From: Mesorhizobium helmanticense
GTDB lineage: Bacteria; Pseudomonadota; Alphaproteobacteria; Rhizobiales; Rhizobiaceae
NCBI RefSeq assembly: GCF_003034915.1
Contig: NZ_PZJX01000039.1
Location: forward strand, 1 to 64,000
DNA: 64,000 nt
Direction of reading: 5' to 3'
Shown here piece by piece: positions 16,430 to 25,226 of this stretch. The position numbers and the translations under genes are program-made. Every line of letters begins with the position of its first letter. The first letter of the stretch is position 1. A model generated the notes under the pieces. That model saw nothing but the letters and a program-made list of their open reading frames with translations. It had not been told where the DNA came from and did not search any database.

Positions 16430-16486
16430 GGCCATGCCGACTGCTAGTTGGGATTCTGACACCCTTGCGGCACTTTGCGGGATACC

Positions 16487-17122
16487 TCAGAGATGCCCGA
16501 GGGATTGCAGGATCAGGACGCTTGAAAGGCCAAGCAGCGTGATACCGTAGAGCCGGTCGATCCACATGGCGTTGGGGCCAGCCAGAAGTGCCGCGGCCCG
16601 CGAACCAAGAGTAGCGTAGAGCATCAAAACAGAGACATCCGCCACTGCGGCAATGATGGCCAGAACCGCGTATTGAATCGCGATCGGCTCATTGGTGTCG
16701 ATAAAAGATGGGAGGATGGCGGGGAAGAACAGCCAGGCCCCTGGATTTGTGACCGCCACCATGAAACAGCGCAGAATGAGTGCCTTGGTCGAGTGCCCTT
16801 TGTCGGGCAGGCTTAGGTCGAATCTATGTCGGGGCGCTTCGGAAGCGCGAAGCACACCAACGGCGATGAAGATCAGATAGAAGGCGCCGACCATCCTCAC
16901 GGCGGAAAGATAGAATTCGGAAGCCACGAGAAGTGCTGCGAAGCCGAGCCCCACCATGCAGATGAGGACGAGGTCCGAGAGCACCACGCCGGCCATGCCG
17001 AAGAAGGCATGTCTGACGCCATAGCGCGAGCCATTGGTGATGGCGAGAACGACATCTGGTCCTGGAACCGCCATACCCAGCATGGATATGAAGGCGAATG
17101 TCACAAGCGGCAGGTTTCCCAT
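16487..17122 (-). CDS. LysE/RhtB family amino acid exporter
   Basis: The 211-residue inner-membrane protein has about six hydrophobic segments and the LysE/RhtB signature MAVPGPDVVLAITNGSRYG near residues 17-36. Length is normal for the family. Members export amino acids or related metabolites such as homoserine lactone or threonine. It stands alone, convergent with the hydrolase gene; substrate cannot be assigned. Confidence 0.9.
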   Translation of the reverse strand: MGNLPLVTFAFISMLGMAVPGPDVVLAITNGSRYGVRHAFFGMAGVVLSDLVLICMVGLGFAALLVASEFYLSAVRMVGAFYLIFIAVGVLRASEAPRHRFDLSLPDKGHSTKALILRCFMVAVTNPGAWLFFPAILPSFIDTNEPIAIQYAVLAIIAAVADVSVLMLYATLGSRAAALLAGPNAMWIDRLYGITLLGLSSVLILQSLGHL

Positions 17123-17212
17123 GACGCTGGGTAATGTAGGCGGCGCCGATCTTCCGTGACGCCTTTCACACGGCTGTCGGGATTATCGAGGATTTTCCTT
17201 TCCTGGAATTGT

Positions 17213-18019
17213 CTAGTTCGCCCCACGAAGCCTGACCACGACGCTGCGCACCGCCAGAACCAGAACGGTGATGATGATCAGGATCACCGAGAGCGCGGCG
17301 ATCGCCGGGTCGATGTTGTCGCGCAGGCCCATCCACATCAGCCGGGGCAGGGTGATGGCGTTGACCGAGGTGATGAACAGAGTGACGCCGATCTCTTCCC
17401 AGGACAGCACGAAGGAGAGGAGTGCCGCGGTGATGATGCCGAACTTGATGTTGGGCATGATGATGCGGGTGGCGCGCTCCCACACCGTGGCCCCCAGGCC
17501 ACGCGCGGCAAGGTCGATGCGGCGGTCGAGCTGGCTGAGCGACACCAGGATCAGCACGGTGGCGAAGGGCACCGTCATCACCGCATGCGCCATGGCGACG
17601 CCGAGCCAGGTGTCGTAGCCGAAGAACGAGCTGAAACCCGAAATCGAGGTGAGCAGGAAGTAGAGCGTGATCGCCGAGACCACAGGCGGCACCACCATCG
17701 GCAGCAGGACGAAGCCGACGAGTGCGGCGGTGAAGCGCGGTTGGAACATCCAGACGCCGAGGCTGAAGCAGAGCGCCAGCACGGTCGAGAACGCGCTGCT
17801 GACAATGCCGATCCGGATCGAGAGCAGGATCGAGTTGATCCAGCGCGGATCCTCGATCAGCGCCCGGTAGTGGCGCAGCGACAATTCGCCTGAAGGCATC
17901 GCCAGCATGCGGCTTGGCGTCAGCGAGACCGGGATGACGGCAAGCAGCGGCAGCAGCAGGAACAGCGCCACCAGGGCGGCGAGGGCCAGCGAGACGGGAC
18001 CGGGGCGATAGGTCGGCAT
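17213..18019 (-). CDS. Polyamine-type ABC transporter permease (PotC-like)
   Basis: The 268-residue protein starts MPTYRPGPVSLALAALVALF and has six predicted transmembrane helices, with the EAA loop RGLGATVWERATRIIMPNIKFG before the last helices. It belongs to the CysTW/PotC permease group for spermidine/putrescine-type importers. Its ATG overlaps the stop of the upstream permease (TGATG), giving translational coupling. A much longer open frame runs upstream to 18748 but is an out-of-phase reading of that permease gene and not coding. It is the last gene of the 21167-17213 transport operon. Confidence 0.9.
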   Translation of the reverse strand: MPTYRPGPVSLALAALVALFLLLPLLAVIPVSLTPSRMLAMPSGELSLRHYRALIEDPRWINSILLSIRIGIVSSAFSTVLALCFSLGVWMFQPRFTAALVGFVLLPMVVPPVVSAITLYFLLTSISGFSSFFGYDTWLGVAMAHAVMTVPFATVLILVSLSQLDRRIDLAARGLGATVWERATRIIMPNIKFGIITAALLSFVLSWEEIGVTLFITSVNAITLPRLMWMGLRDNIDPAIAALSVILIIITVLVLAVRSVVVRLRGAN

Positions 18020-18852
18020 CAGATCAACTGCTTTGGTCTGACATAGCGAAACAGCAGCGCCATCAGCGCGCCGACGAACAGTACCAGCACCACGCTGATC
18101 GCCGCACCCAGGCCCCAGTCCGGGCTCTGGAAGATGCGCAGATAGATCAGCTCGGCGATCATCACGCTGCGGCCGCCGCCGAGAATCGCCGGCGTGACGA
18201 AGAAGCCCAGCGAGAAGACGAAGACGATCATCGCCGAGCCGATGATGCCGGATCGCGTCATCGGCACGAATACCGTCCAGAAGGTACGCATGCGGCTGGA
18301 CCCGAGGCCACGCGCCGCGAGCAGCACGCGGTCGTCGAGGCTGCGCATGGAGGACGCCAGCGGGAAGACGGCGAAGGGAATGAGGAAATGCGTCATGCCG
18401 ACGATGACGCCGAACTCGTTGCGGACCAGCGCTAGCGGTTCGGAGATGAAGCCGATCGATTGCAGCCAGGTGTTGATCAGGCCGCGATTGGACAGAAGCG
18501 CCACCCAGCCGAAGGCGCGCGTCAGCACCGAAATCCAGAACGGGACGAGAATGCAGAATTCGGCGATCACGCGCTGCGCCGGCGTGCCGCGCACCCAGAC
18601 CACGGTGATGGCATAGGCGGCGGCCACCGAAACGAGTGTGACGATGGCCGCGATGCGCAGCGTGCGAATGAACACCGACTGCACCAGACCGTCGGTGAGC
18701 AGCGCGTTGTATTGCCCGAGCCCCGGCGTCGGCAGGGTAAAGCTCCATTTGACGACGCCGAGGAACGGCCAGGCATAGGCAAGGACAAGAAACAGGAGCA
18801 GCGGCGCCATCAGCACCGCCGCGCCTACCCTTTCGGAGAGATACGCTCTCAT
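18019..18852 (-). CDS. Polyamine-type ABC transporter permease (PotB-like)
   Basis: The 277-residue inner-membrane protein has six hydrophobic helices beginning at about residue 12, and the EAA loop LLAARGLGSSRMRTFWTVFV that contacts the ATPase. It matches PotB/PotH-type permeases. It lies 25 bp after the binding-protein gene and overlaps the second permease. The complex it would form with the two neighbours and the ATPase imports a cationic or amide compound; polyamines are the family norm but the adjacent hydrolase genes suggest a modified substrate. Confidence 0.9.
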   Translation of the reverse strand: MRAYLSERVGAAVLMAPLLLFLVLAYAWPFLGVVKWSFTLPTPGLGQYNALLTDGLVQSVFIRTLRIAAIVTLVSVAAAYAITVVWVRGTPAQRVIAEFCILVPFWISVLTRAFGWVALLSNRGLINTWLQSIGFISEPLALVRNEFGVIVGMTHFLIPFAVFPLASSMRSLDDRVLLAARGLGSSRMRTFWTVFVPMTRSGIIGSAMIVFVFSLGFFVTPAILGGGRSVMIAELIYLRIFQSPDWGLGAAISVVLVLFVGALMALLFRYVRPKQLI

Positions 18853-18877
18853 TTCGGCCTGATTATCCCAGCCCCGG

Positions 18878-19993
18878 TCAGGCGGAGATGATCTTGGTGT
18901 ACTCGTCGAGCGCCGGGCCGTAGTTCTTGGCGTACCAATCCATGTCGAGCGCGATCTGCTTCTTCATGTTTTCGGGGTCGACCGGGTTGATGCGCTTCTT
19001 GTCGGCGGGGATCAGGGCATCCGCTGCCGGGTTGGCCGGCCCCTGACCGAGCTTGTCGAACATGATGAGCTGTTTTTCCGGATCCTGGGCGCTGGCGATG
19101 AACTTCATCGCCGCGTCCTTGCCGCCGGGATTGTTCTTGAGCACGGCCAGCGCGCCGGGCGAGATCAGGCCCTGGTCCCAGATGAACTTGATCTTGCCGC
19201 CGGAATCCTGCTCGATCAGCGAGGCGCGGGTCGACCAGACGATCGCCATAGAGGCCTCGCCATTGAGCAGCACGCTCTGGCTCTCGGCGCCGCCGCCCCA
19301 ATAGGCCACGACATTCTCCTTGAAGGCGGCGATCTTGTCGTGCGCGCGCTTGAGGTCGAGCGGGTAGAGCGAGGCAGGCGCAATGCCGTCGGCGAGCAGG
19401 GCGGCTTCCCAGCTCGACACGCCCCATTTGTAGAGCGAGCGCTTGCCGGGGAATTTTGCGACGTCGAAGAAATCGGCCATGCCGGTCGGCGCGTTGCTGC
19501 CGTATTTCTCGGAATCGTAGGCGATGACATAGGAGAAGAAATAGGTCGAGGCGGCGTATTCCCAGCCAAAACCCTTTCGCATCTTCTTCTTGTCGACGAC
19601 CGCGTAGTCGATCGGCTCCAGCGCGCCCTGGGCGCCGAGCGTGATCGCCGAGAACGGATCGACGTCGACGAGGTCCCAGGTCGGCGCGCCGCTCTTGAAC
19701 TGCGCCGCAATCGCGCCCTCGGTCGGACCGGAACCGTCCATCTTGACGGTGATGCCGGTGTCCTTGGTGAAGGCCTGGCCGTAGGCGGCGTCATAGGCGG
19801 TGATGGCGTCGCCGCCCCAGTTGACCAGCACCAGCTCCTTGGCTTGCGCGAAGGCGCCGGTTGAGCGCAGCAGCATCGGCGTGCCAGCAAGAACCAGTGC
19901 GGCAAGCTGCGTGAACTGCCGGCGCGAGATCTCGCCGCGCGCCGCTCTGGCTGACAGCATCTCGATGGAGTGTTTTTTGGTTTCGTTTGTCAT
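18878..19993 (-). CDS. Polyamine-type ABC transporter substrate-binding protein (PotD/PotF-like)
   Basis: The 371-residue precursor carries a Tat-type signal: RAARGEISRRQFTQLAALVL contains the SRRxF motif, followed by a hydrophobic stretch and a likely AFA cleavage site near residue 50. The mature protein has the two-lobed PotD-type fold (VLVNWGGDAITAYDAAYGQA at the start, YAASTYFFSYVIAYDSEKYG in lobe two). It should capture substrate in the periplasm for the two downstream permeases. About 80 bp separate it from the upstream ATPase gene. Confidence 0.9.
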   Translation of the reverse strand: MTNETKKHSIEMLSARAARGEISRRQFTQLAALVLAGTPMLLRSTGAFAQAKELVLVNWGGDAITAYDAAYGQAFTKDTGITVKMDGSGPTEGAIAAQFKSGAPTWDLVDVDPFSAITLGAQGALEPIDYAVVDKKKMRKGFGWEYAASTYFFSYVIAYDSEKYGSNAPTGMADFFDVAKFPGKRSLYKWGVSSWEAALLADGIAPASLYPLDLKRAHDKIAAFKENVVAYWGGGAESQSVLLNGEASMAIVWSTRASLIEQDSGGKIKFIWDQGLISPGALAVLKNNPGGKDAAMKFIASAQDPEKQLIMFDKLGQGPANPAADALIPADKKRINPVDPENMKKQIALDMDWYAKNYGPALDEYTKIISA

Positions 19994-20072
19994 GTCAGTT
20001 CCCCTTTTTGTCGTTGATTGTTCTGGTAGTTAGCGCGAATCCCGGTCTCATCACTTGAGGATTCGCAAATCG

Positions 20073-21167
20073 TCATTGCCCTCCGTCCGGAAGGAGGAAG
20101 CCTTTTTCGGCCGGCCAGGTCAGCCAGACGGAATTGCCCTTGCTGAGTGCCGCCGCGGCGACCTCGTTCGGCACCGATACGGTCACCTTGGCGCCATGGC
20201 GCGTCGTCAGATCGAGCCGCGTCGCAGCACCGAGATAGGTGGAGGCTATTGCCGTGGCGGCGATGCCGTTCTCGCCCACCGCCGCTTCACGCGCGATCGA
20301 CATATGCTCGGGCCGGATCGCCAGGATGGCGTTGCCGCCGACAGCGTCGGCATTGCCGCGCAGTCTGACCGCGCGGTCTTCGCAGAGGCCGGTCGCGCCA
20401 TTGTCGGCGCGCTTGACGCCTTTCAGCGGCAGCATGTTGATCTCGCCGAGGAATTCGGCGACGAAGCGGTTGGCCGGCCGGTCATAGACCTCGTCAGGCC
20501 TGCCTACCTGCAGCAATTTGCCGTGGTCAAAGATGGCGACGCGCGACGACAGCGCCAGCGCTTCGCTCTGGTCGTGGGTGACGAAGACGAAGGTCGTGCC
20601 GGTCTCCTGGTGCAGCCGCTTCATCTCGGCCTGCATCTGGCCGCGCAGGCTCTTGTCCAGCGCCGAGAACGGCTCGTCGAGCAACAGCACGCCCGGCTCG
20701 AACACCAGCGCACGCGCCAGCGCCACGCGCTGCTGCTGGCCGCCGGAAAGCTGGGCCGGCAGCTTCTTCTCATGGCCTTTCAGCCCGACGCGCTCGATCA
20801 TTTCGCCAACGCGCCGCTTGATCTCGGTGGCCGATTTCTTGCGCACCTTGAGCGGGAAGGCGATGTTGGCCTCGACCGACATATGCGGGAACAGCGCATA
20901 GCCCTGGAAAACCATGCCGGCGGCGCGCTGCTCGGCCGGCCGCTCGGTGATGTCGACGCCGTCGCTGAACAGGCGGCCGTCGCTCGGCTGCACGAAACCG
21001 GCCAGGATCATCAGGAAGGTGGTCTTGCCCGAACCGGACGGCCCAAGCAGGGTCAGGAACTCGCCACGGCCGATATCGAGCGTCAGATTGTCCAGAGCAC
21101 GGAACGAGCCGAAGCTCTTGCCGATCCCGATTGCCTTGATCTCTGCGGCCCGGCCGGGTTGCTGCAT
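20073..21167 (-). CDS. Polyamine-type ABC transporter ATP-binding protein (PotA-like)
   Basis: From the ATG at 21167 the product is 364 residues: an ABC ATPase domain (Walker A GPSGSGKTTF, signature LSGGQQQRVALARAL, Walker B VLLLDEPFSALD, H-loop THDQSEAL) and a C-terminal TOBE domain from about residue 285, as in PotA. The longer frame to 21251 adds residues unlike the family. It heads the operon PotA-PotD-PotB-PotC. The 400 bp upstream hold a dispersed palindromic repeat, so the promoter is likely just before 21167. Confidence 0.92.
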   Translation of the reverse strand: MQQPGRAAEIKAIGIGKSFGSFRALDNLTLDIGRGEFLTLLGPSGSGKTTFLMILAGFVQPSDGRLFSDGVDITERPAEQRAAGMVFQGYALFPHMSVEANIAFPLKVRKKSATEIKRRVGEMIERVGLKGHEKKLPAQLSGGQQQRVALARALVFEPGVLLLDEPFSALDKSLRGQMQAEMKRLHQETGTTFVFVTHDQSEALALSSRVAIFDHGKLLQVGRPDEVYDRPANRFVAEFLGEINMLPLKGVKRADNGATGLCEDRAVRLRGNADAVGGNAILAIRPEHMSIAREAAVGENGIAATAIASTYLGAATRLDLTTRHGAKVTVSVPNEVAAAALSKGNSVWLTWPAEKGFLLPDGGQ

Positions 21168-21354
21168 CCTGCCTTTGTCCTCACGCTTGGTGCAAATCGT
21201 AGGGCAGGGCGCGCCTTCACCGCAACCGAATAGTTTTCGCCGCATCGGCAAATTTGATTCACGTCTGGGCGGGGTTGTGGAAAGGCTGGCGCTTCTACGA
21301 ACGTTGACGCCGATACAATCACAAGTGTCAACGACTAGCGAAAGCGCTCATGTC

Positions 21355-21515
21355 TTCGTCATCCTAGGGCGAAGCAAGGAGCGAAGCGACGCGGCGCAGA
21401 CCCTAGGATCCATGCCATGACCTTCGAACGCTGCAACGGTGCAGAATTCTGGTCTGCCGCATTCCTCGGCGACCGTCACGGTATGGATCCTCGGGTCAAG
21501 CCCGAGGATGACGAA
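21355..21515. repeat. Dispersed rhizobial-type palindromic intergenic element
   Basis: The 161-bp stretch has outer inverted arms TTCGTCATCCTAGGG (21355-21369) and CCCGAGGATGACGAA (21501-21515) with one mismatch, and each half folds on itself: CCTAGGG with CCCTAGG on the left, CCTCGGG with CCCGAGG on the right. The wording, including GGATCCATG and its complement, resembles elements scattered between genes in Mesorhizobium and relatives. It lies in the gap between the polyamine-type operon and a LysR gene and contains no gene. Confidence 0.75.
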
Positions 21516-21569
21516 CGGAAGGTTGGCGCTCTGTCACACACCTTCCGGCGTATTAGCCTCTGCCTCGCC

Positions 21570-22466
21570 TCAATACGTCGCCAGCCTGTTCTCCGACAGC
21601 TTCGCCCTTAGCCAGTCGCTAAAGGCATTAAGCACCGGATGGCTGGCCTTGGCATGCTCGAAGACCAGGAAATAGGAGCGTGGTGAGGGGACCGACGCTT
21701 CGAAGGGCTTGACCAGCCGGCCTTCGCTCAGTGCCCGGCGGCTGGTCAATTCGTCGCCCATGGCGATGCCCTGGCCGGCGATCGCCGCCGAAAAGACCAG
21801 GTTCATGTCGGAAAAGAAGATGCCGCTTTCCGGGTCCGGGTTCTCGACCTTGGACAGCGCCAGCCAGCGCGCCCAGTCCTCGGTGTCGCCGAGATGCAGG
21901 AGATTGGCGCGCAGCACGTCGGCCGGCTTGGAAAAGCCGCCGACCTTGTTGAGCAGCGTCGGGCTGCAGAGCGGCGTGAAGGAGATTTCGCACAACAGCT
22001 CGGCCGCCCGGTTCGGCCAGTTGCCGACGCCGAAAGCAATGAAGGCGTCGGCATCGGCATTGCTGACATCGTCGAGGCGCCTGGGCGTCAGGATGCGCAG
22101 CGCGACATCGGGGTACATTTGCCGGAACTCGCCGATATGGGTGCACAAAAACAGCGAGGCGAAGCCCGGCGTGCAACTGACGCTGAACGAGCCGCCGACA
22201 CCGGTGCCGGCATGGCGGCTGACTGCGTCGCCCAGCACGGTGAGGGCCTTGCGCACGTCGCTGGCGTAGCGCTGGCCGCGCGGTGTCAGCGCGACGCCCT
22301 TGCCGACGCGCTCGAGCAAATCGAAGCCGAGGTCGCGTTCGAGCAGGCGAAGCTGGTGGGAGACGGCGCTGCGGGTGAGGTGCAGTTCGTCCGCCGCGCG
22401 CCAGACACTGCCGTGGCGGGCAAAGCTATCGAGGGCACGCAGCGCCTGGGTGGAGGGTATTCGCAA
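21570..22466 (-). CDS. LysR family transcriptional regulator, GcvA-like
   Basis: The 298-residue protein begins MRIPSTQALRALDSFARHGS and has the GcvA-type helix-turn-helix (ADELHLTRSAVSHQLRLLER) and effector domain (FSVSCTPGFASLFL). The start is a TTG at 22466 with a GAGG ribosome site five bases upstream; no ATG gives a complete N-terminus. It is divergent from the M20 amidohydrolase gene with a 94-bp gap and faces away from the transport operon, so it most likely regulates the amidohydrolase/amidinohydrolase pair, perhaps with the transporter. Confidence 0.9.
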   Translation of the reverse strand: MRIPSTQALRALDSFARHGSVWRAADELHLTRSAVSHQLRLLERDLGFDLLERVGKGVALTPRGQRYASDVRKALTVLGDAVSRHAGTGVGGSFSVSCTPGFASLFLCTHIGEFRQMYPDVALRILTPRRLDDVSNADADAFIAFGVGNWPNRAAELLCEISFTPLCSPTLLNKVGGFSKPADVLRANLLHLGDTEDWARWLALSKVENPDPESGIFFSDMNLVFSAAIAGQGIAMGDELTSRRALSEGRLVKPFEASVPSPRSYFLVFEHAKASHPVLNAFSDWLRAKLSENRLATY

Positions 22467-22560
22467 GAGGCCTCAGGTGAACCGAATTTGCATAAGCCGG
22501 GAAAACATATCACTTTCTTGCGAGGCGCTTCACTGCTTTCTTCTGATCATGGAGAGACTG

Positions 22561-24174
22561 ATGACCCCGGCGCAAGCGACCGCACTTGCCTGTCTGGACG
22601 ACATCCAGCCGCTGCTGTCGGCATGGACGCGGATCATCTTCGACTTCGGCGAGACCGCATGGCGCGAATACCAGTCCGCCGCCTGGTATGTCGAGCGGCT
22701 GAAATACGAGGGCTTTTCCGTTGAGGAGGGTTCGGGCGGCATGCCGACCGCCTTCTGCGCCCACTGGACCAACGGCGCCGGCCCGACCATTGGCATGTAT
22801 GCCGAATATGACGCGGTGCCGGGCAATTGCCAGGATGCGACGACGGTGAAACGGCCACGGCCCGGCCTCGGGGGCGAGGCCGGCGGCCACACCGACCCAC
22901 ATTCGGGCCTCGGCATCGCCAGCCTTGGCGGTCTGCTGGCGGTGAAGGCAGCGATGCAGCGCCACGATATATCAGGCACGCTACGCTTCACCGGCGAGCC
23001 GGCCGAAAAGGTGCGGGGATCGAAGCCTATCCATGCGGCGAAGGGCTATTATAACGGCCTTGCCGGCATGATCTCCTTCCATCCTTTCTACATGCTGCCG
23101 CTCTGCAACACGGCGCGCTGGGACACGCATTGCGGCGCCGCCTATGCGATGATCTATCGCTTCATCTGCGACGAACCCGAAAATTGGGTTCGCGCAAGCG
23201 ATGGCGCGCCGATCCCGCAGGCGCATTCGGCGGTGCGGGCGCCTGGCGCCAATGATGCGCTTTTCACGATGTACATGATGTCGAAGTCGTTGCGCGATTC
23301 CATGCTGCCGCATCAGGGCGGCTGGTCGATCAGCGAGGCGATCCTGACGGCCGGGCAGGCGACGGCCGACAATCTGTCGGCGGGGCTCGCCGAGATCCAG
23401 TACATGATCCGCGTGCCGACGCTCGCCATGGCCGAGCAGGTGACCGCCGTGCTCGACCGCAACGCCGAGGCGGCCGCGAAAATGAGCGGCTGCCGCCACG
23501 AGCGGCACTGGGTCTCGAAGTCGCGGCCGGGGCTTGCCAACCATGCCATGGCGACGATTGCCTATGAGGCGCTGTCGGCCGTCGGGCCGCCGCACTGGGA
23601 CGAGACCGCGAAGACAATTGCCCGCGAAATCCAGATCAATGCCGGCGGGGTGGCGAGCGAGGAGCCCTTTATCGAGGAACTGGAGCGGCTGATCGAACCG
23701 CGTGAGGCGGAAGCGATCCTGCGCCGCGATCTGCCGCCGTCGCAGGTGAATTCGACATCCGACGATTACACCGACATGTCGTGGCATACGCCGACAGCCC
23801 GCTTCTATGTCGCCCGCCCGGCGCTGCACTCGGAGAACGGTCACGCCTATCCTGCCTGGGCGATGAATGCGCTGGGCGGCATTCCCGAGACCATCGATCC
23901 GATGGTCTCTTGCGCGGCGAAGACCGTCGCGCTCGCGGCACTGCGCCTGCTGGAAGACGAAGCCGCCCGCGAGGCGGCGATGGATGAATTCGTCAGCCGC
24001 ACCGGCGGCGGCATCGGCGGGTCGAACTGGATCGCGCCGCTCTGCGACTACCAACCGCCGATCGGCTTTCGCTGGCCGGAATATGTCATCACTTCGCGCG
24101 GACGCGACTGGTGGATCCCAAGCAACCAATCACCCCACGCTGCCTCACGAGGAGAAACCCATGACCGTCCATGA
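22561..24174 (+). CDS. M20 family amidohydrolase (AbgB-like) with altered metal site
   Basis: The 537-residue protein starts at 22561 with GGAG six bases upstream. It aligns with aminobenzoyl-glutamate hydrolase subunit B-type peptidases: GMYAEYDAVPG, then AGGHTDPHSGLGIASLGG, GEPAEKVRGSKP, a FHPF histidine, and ENGHAYPAWAM near the C-terminus. In M20D enzymes the second segment normally reads ACGHN and the third PAEEG; here the metal-ligand Cys is Asp and the second Glu is Lys. It may use another metal arrangement or have lost activity. It overlaps the next gene by 14 bp and is divergent from a LysR gene. An amide of an amino acid-like compound is the likely substrate. Confidence 0.85.
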   Translation: MTPAQATALACLDDIQPLLSAWTRIIFDFGETAWREYQSAAWYVERLKYEGFSVEEGSGGMPTAFCAHWTNGAGPTIGMYAEYDAVPGNCQDATTVKRPRPGLGGEAGGHTDPHSGLGIASLGGLLAVKAAMQRHDISGTLRFTGEPAEKVRGSKPIHAAKGYYNGLAGMISFHPFYMLPLCNTARWDTHCGAAYAMIYRFICDEPENWVRASDGAPIPQAHSAVRAPGANDALFTMYMMSKSLRDSMLPHQGGWSISEAILTAGQATADNLSAGLAEIQYMIRVPTLAMAEQVTAVLDRNAEAAAKMSGCRHERHWVSKSRPGLANHAMATIAYEALSAVGPPHWDETAKTIAREIQINAGGVASEEPFIEELERLIEPREAEAILRRDLPPSQVNSTSDDYTDMSWHTPTARFYVARPALHSENGHAYPAWAMNALGGIPETIDPMVSCAAKTVALAALRLLEDEAAREAAMDEFVSRTGGGIGGSNWIAPLCDYQPPIGFRWPEYVITSRGRDWWIPSNQSPHAASRGETHDRP

Positions 24175-25093
24175 CCGCATCGTCGCAGAACCGTTTTCGC
24201 TGCAGCGCCGCAACCCGGCCGGCGGCACCACGCCGCTGACCAGCTGGGGTTTCGCCAACGAGACCGACGTGCTTACCGACGTGCTGCTTGGCTCGCCCAA
24301 TTTCCTGCGTCATCTCTCGACCAGCTCGCTGTCGCGAAAGCATCTGCGCGAGGCGCCCTGCAACGTCCAGATCGCGCAGGCACAGCACAAGGATCTGGTC
24401 GCCGCCTACGAGCATTTTGGCGTCAACATCCACTGGCACGAGCCGACGCCCGAACTGCCGATGCAGGTCTACTCACGCGACTCCAGCGTCATGACGCCCT
24501 ACGGCGCCATCATCACCGCGATGTCCCAGTGGTGGCGGCGCGGCGAGAACTACGCGGCGATCCGCACCTATGAAAAACTCGGTATCCCGATCTACGACAT
24601 GGTCACCGCAGGCACCTTCGAGGGCGGCGACTTCAACGTCATCGAGGAGGGCGTGGTGCTGATCGGCTGCGGCGGCGCCCGCACGCAGGAGGAGGGCGCG
24701 CGCCAGGTGCAGGCCTGGTTCGACAAGGAGGGCTGGGAAACCCGCATCGCCTTCATCGACGAATATTACGTCCATATCGACCTGATGGTGGTGCCGATCG
24801 CCGAGAAGCTGACCGCCGTCTGCCTCGCCTGCACCGAGCCGGGCATCGTCGACTGGCTGAAGGGCAAGGGCCACGAGATCATTGACGTGCCGTTCCAGGA
24901 CACGATGGCGCTCGGCTGCAACTTCATGTCGCTCGGCAAGGATCGGGTGATCGCGCCGACCTCGAGCCAGACGCTGATCGGCCAGCTCAAGGCGCGCGGC
25001 TTCGAGGTGGCGGCCGTCGACATGAGCGAGATCTCCAAGACCGGCGGCGGCATCCACTGCATGGCGCAGGCGCTGAAGCGCGAACCGGCCTGA
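24161..25093 (+). CDS. Arginine deiminase superfamily amidinohydrolase (DDAH-like)
   Basis: The 310-residue protein starts at 24161 after GAGGAG. It has the guanidine-modifying enzyme landmarks: SRDSSVMTPYG, TFEGGDFNVI (guanidine-binding acidic residues), YYVHIDLMVVP (catalytic His) and TGGGIHCMAQAL with the nucleophilic Cys. This matches dimethylarginine dimethylaminohydrolase and related amidinotransferase-fold hydrolases. It should cleave a guanidino group to a ureido product or to citrulline plus amine. Cotranscription with the M20 gene is clear from the overlap. Together with the polyamine-type importer this suggests use of a guanidino or methylated-arginine compound. Confidence 0.88.
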   Translation: MTVHDRIVAEPFSLQRRNPAGGTTPLTSWGFANETDVLTDVLLGSPNFLRHLSTSSLSRKHLREAPCNVQIAQAQHKDLVAAYEHFGVNIHWHEPTPELPMQVYSRDSSVMTPYGAIITAMSQWWRRGENYAAIRTYEKLGIPIYDMVTAGTFEGGDFNVIEEGVVLIGCGGARTQEEGARQVQAWFDKEGWETRIAFIDEYYVHIDLMVVPIAEKLTAVCLACTEPGIVDWLKGKGHEIIDVPFQDTMALGCNFMSLGKDRVIAPTSSQTLIGQLKARGFEVAAVDMSEISKTGGGIHCMAQALKREPA

Positions 25094-25137
25094 AAGGCAG
25101 TCACTCCCGCTTGCCTGCCGGGCCGCGATTCCGGCCC

Positions 25138-25176
25138 AACGCGTTGTTCCATTTTTCACAAGATGGACAACGCGTT
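25138..25176. promoter_or_regulatory. Long inverted repeat before the XRE-cupin gene
   Basis: AACGCGTTGTTCCAT (25138-25152) and ATGGACAACGCGTT (25163-25176) are inverted with one extra base in the left arm and a ten-base centre. It lies 45 bases after the amidinohydrolase stop and 50 before the XRE-cupin start. No T-run follows on either strand, so an operator for the adjacent regulator is more likely than a terminator. Confidence 0.55.
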
Positions 25177-25226
25177 TGATCGGTCTTACGGTTTGAGCCG
25201 AACCAGCGGAGATATTCGCGGCCCCA

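Noticed and set aside
18020..18748. Long upstream extension of the PotC-like permease frame
   Set aside because: It runs inside the PotB-like permease gene in another phase, is rich in Arg/His/Ala and has no family features; the ATG at 18019 overlaps the upstream stop.
20055..21233. 392-codon frame opposite the PotA-like ATPase
   Set aside because: It mirrors the ATPase frame, has no domain, and the ATPase has all ABC motifs.
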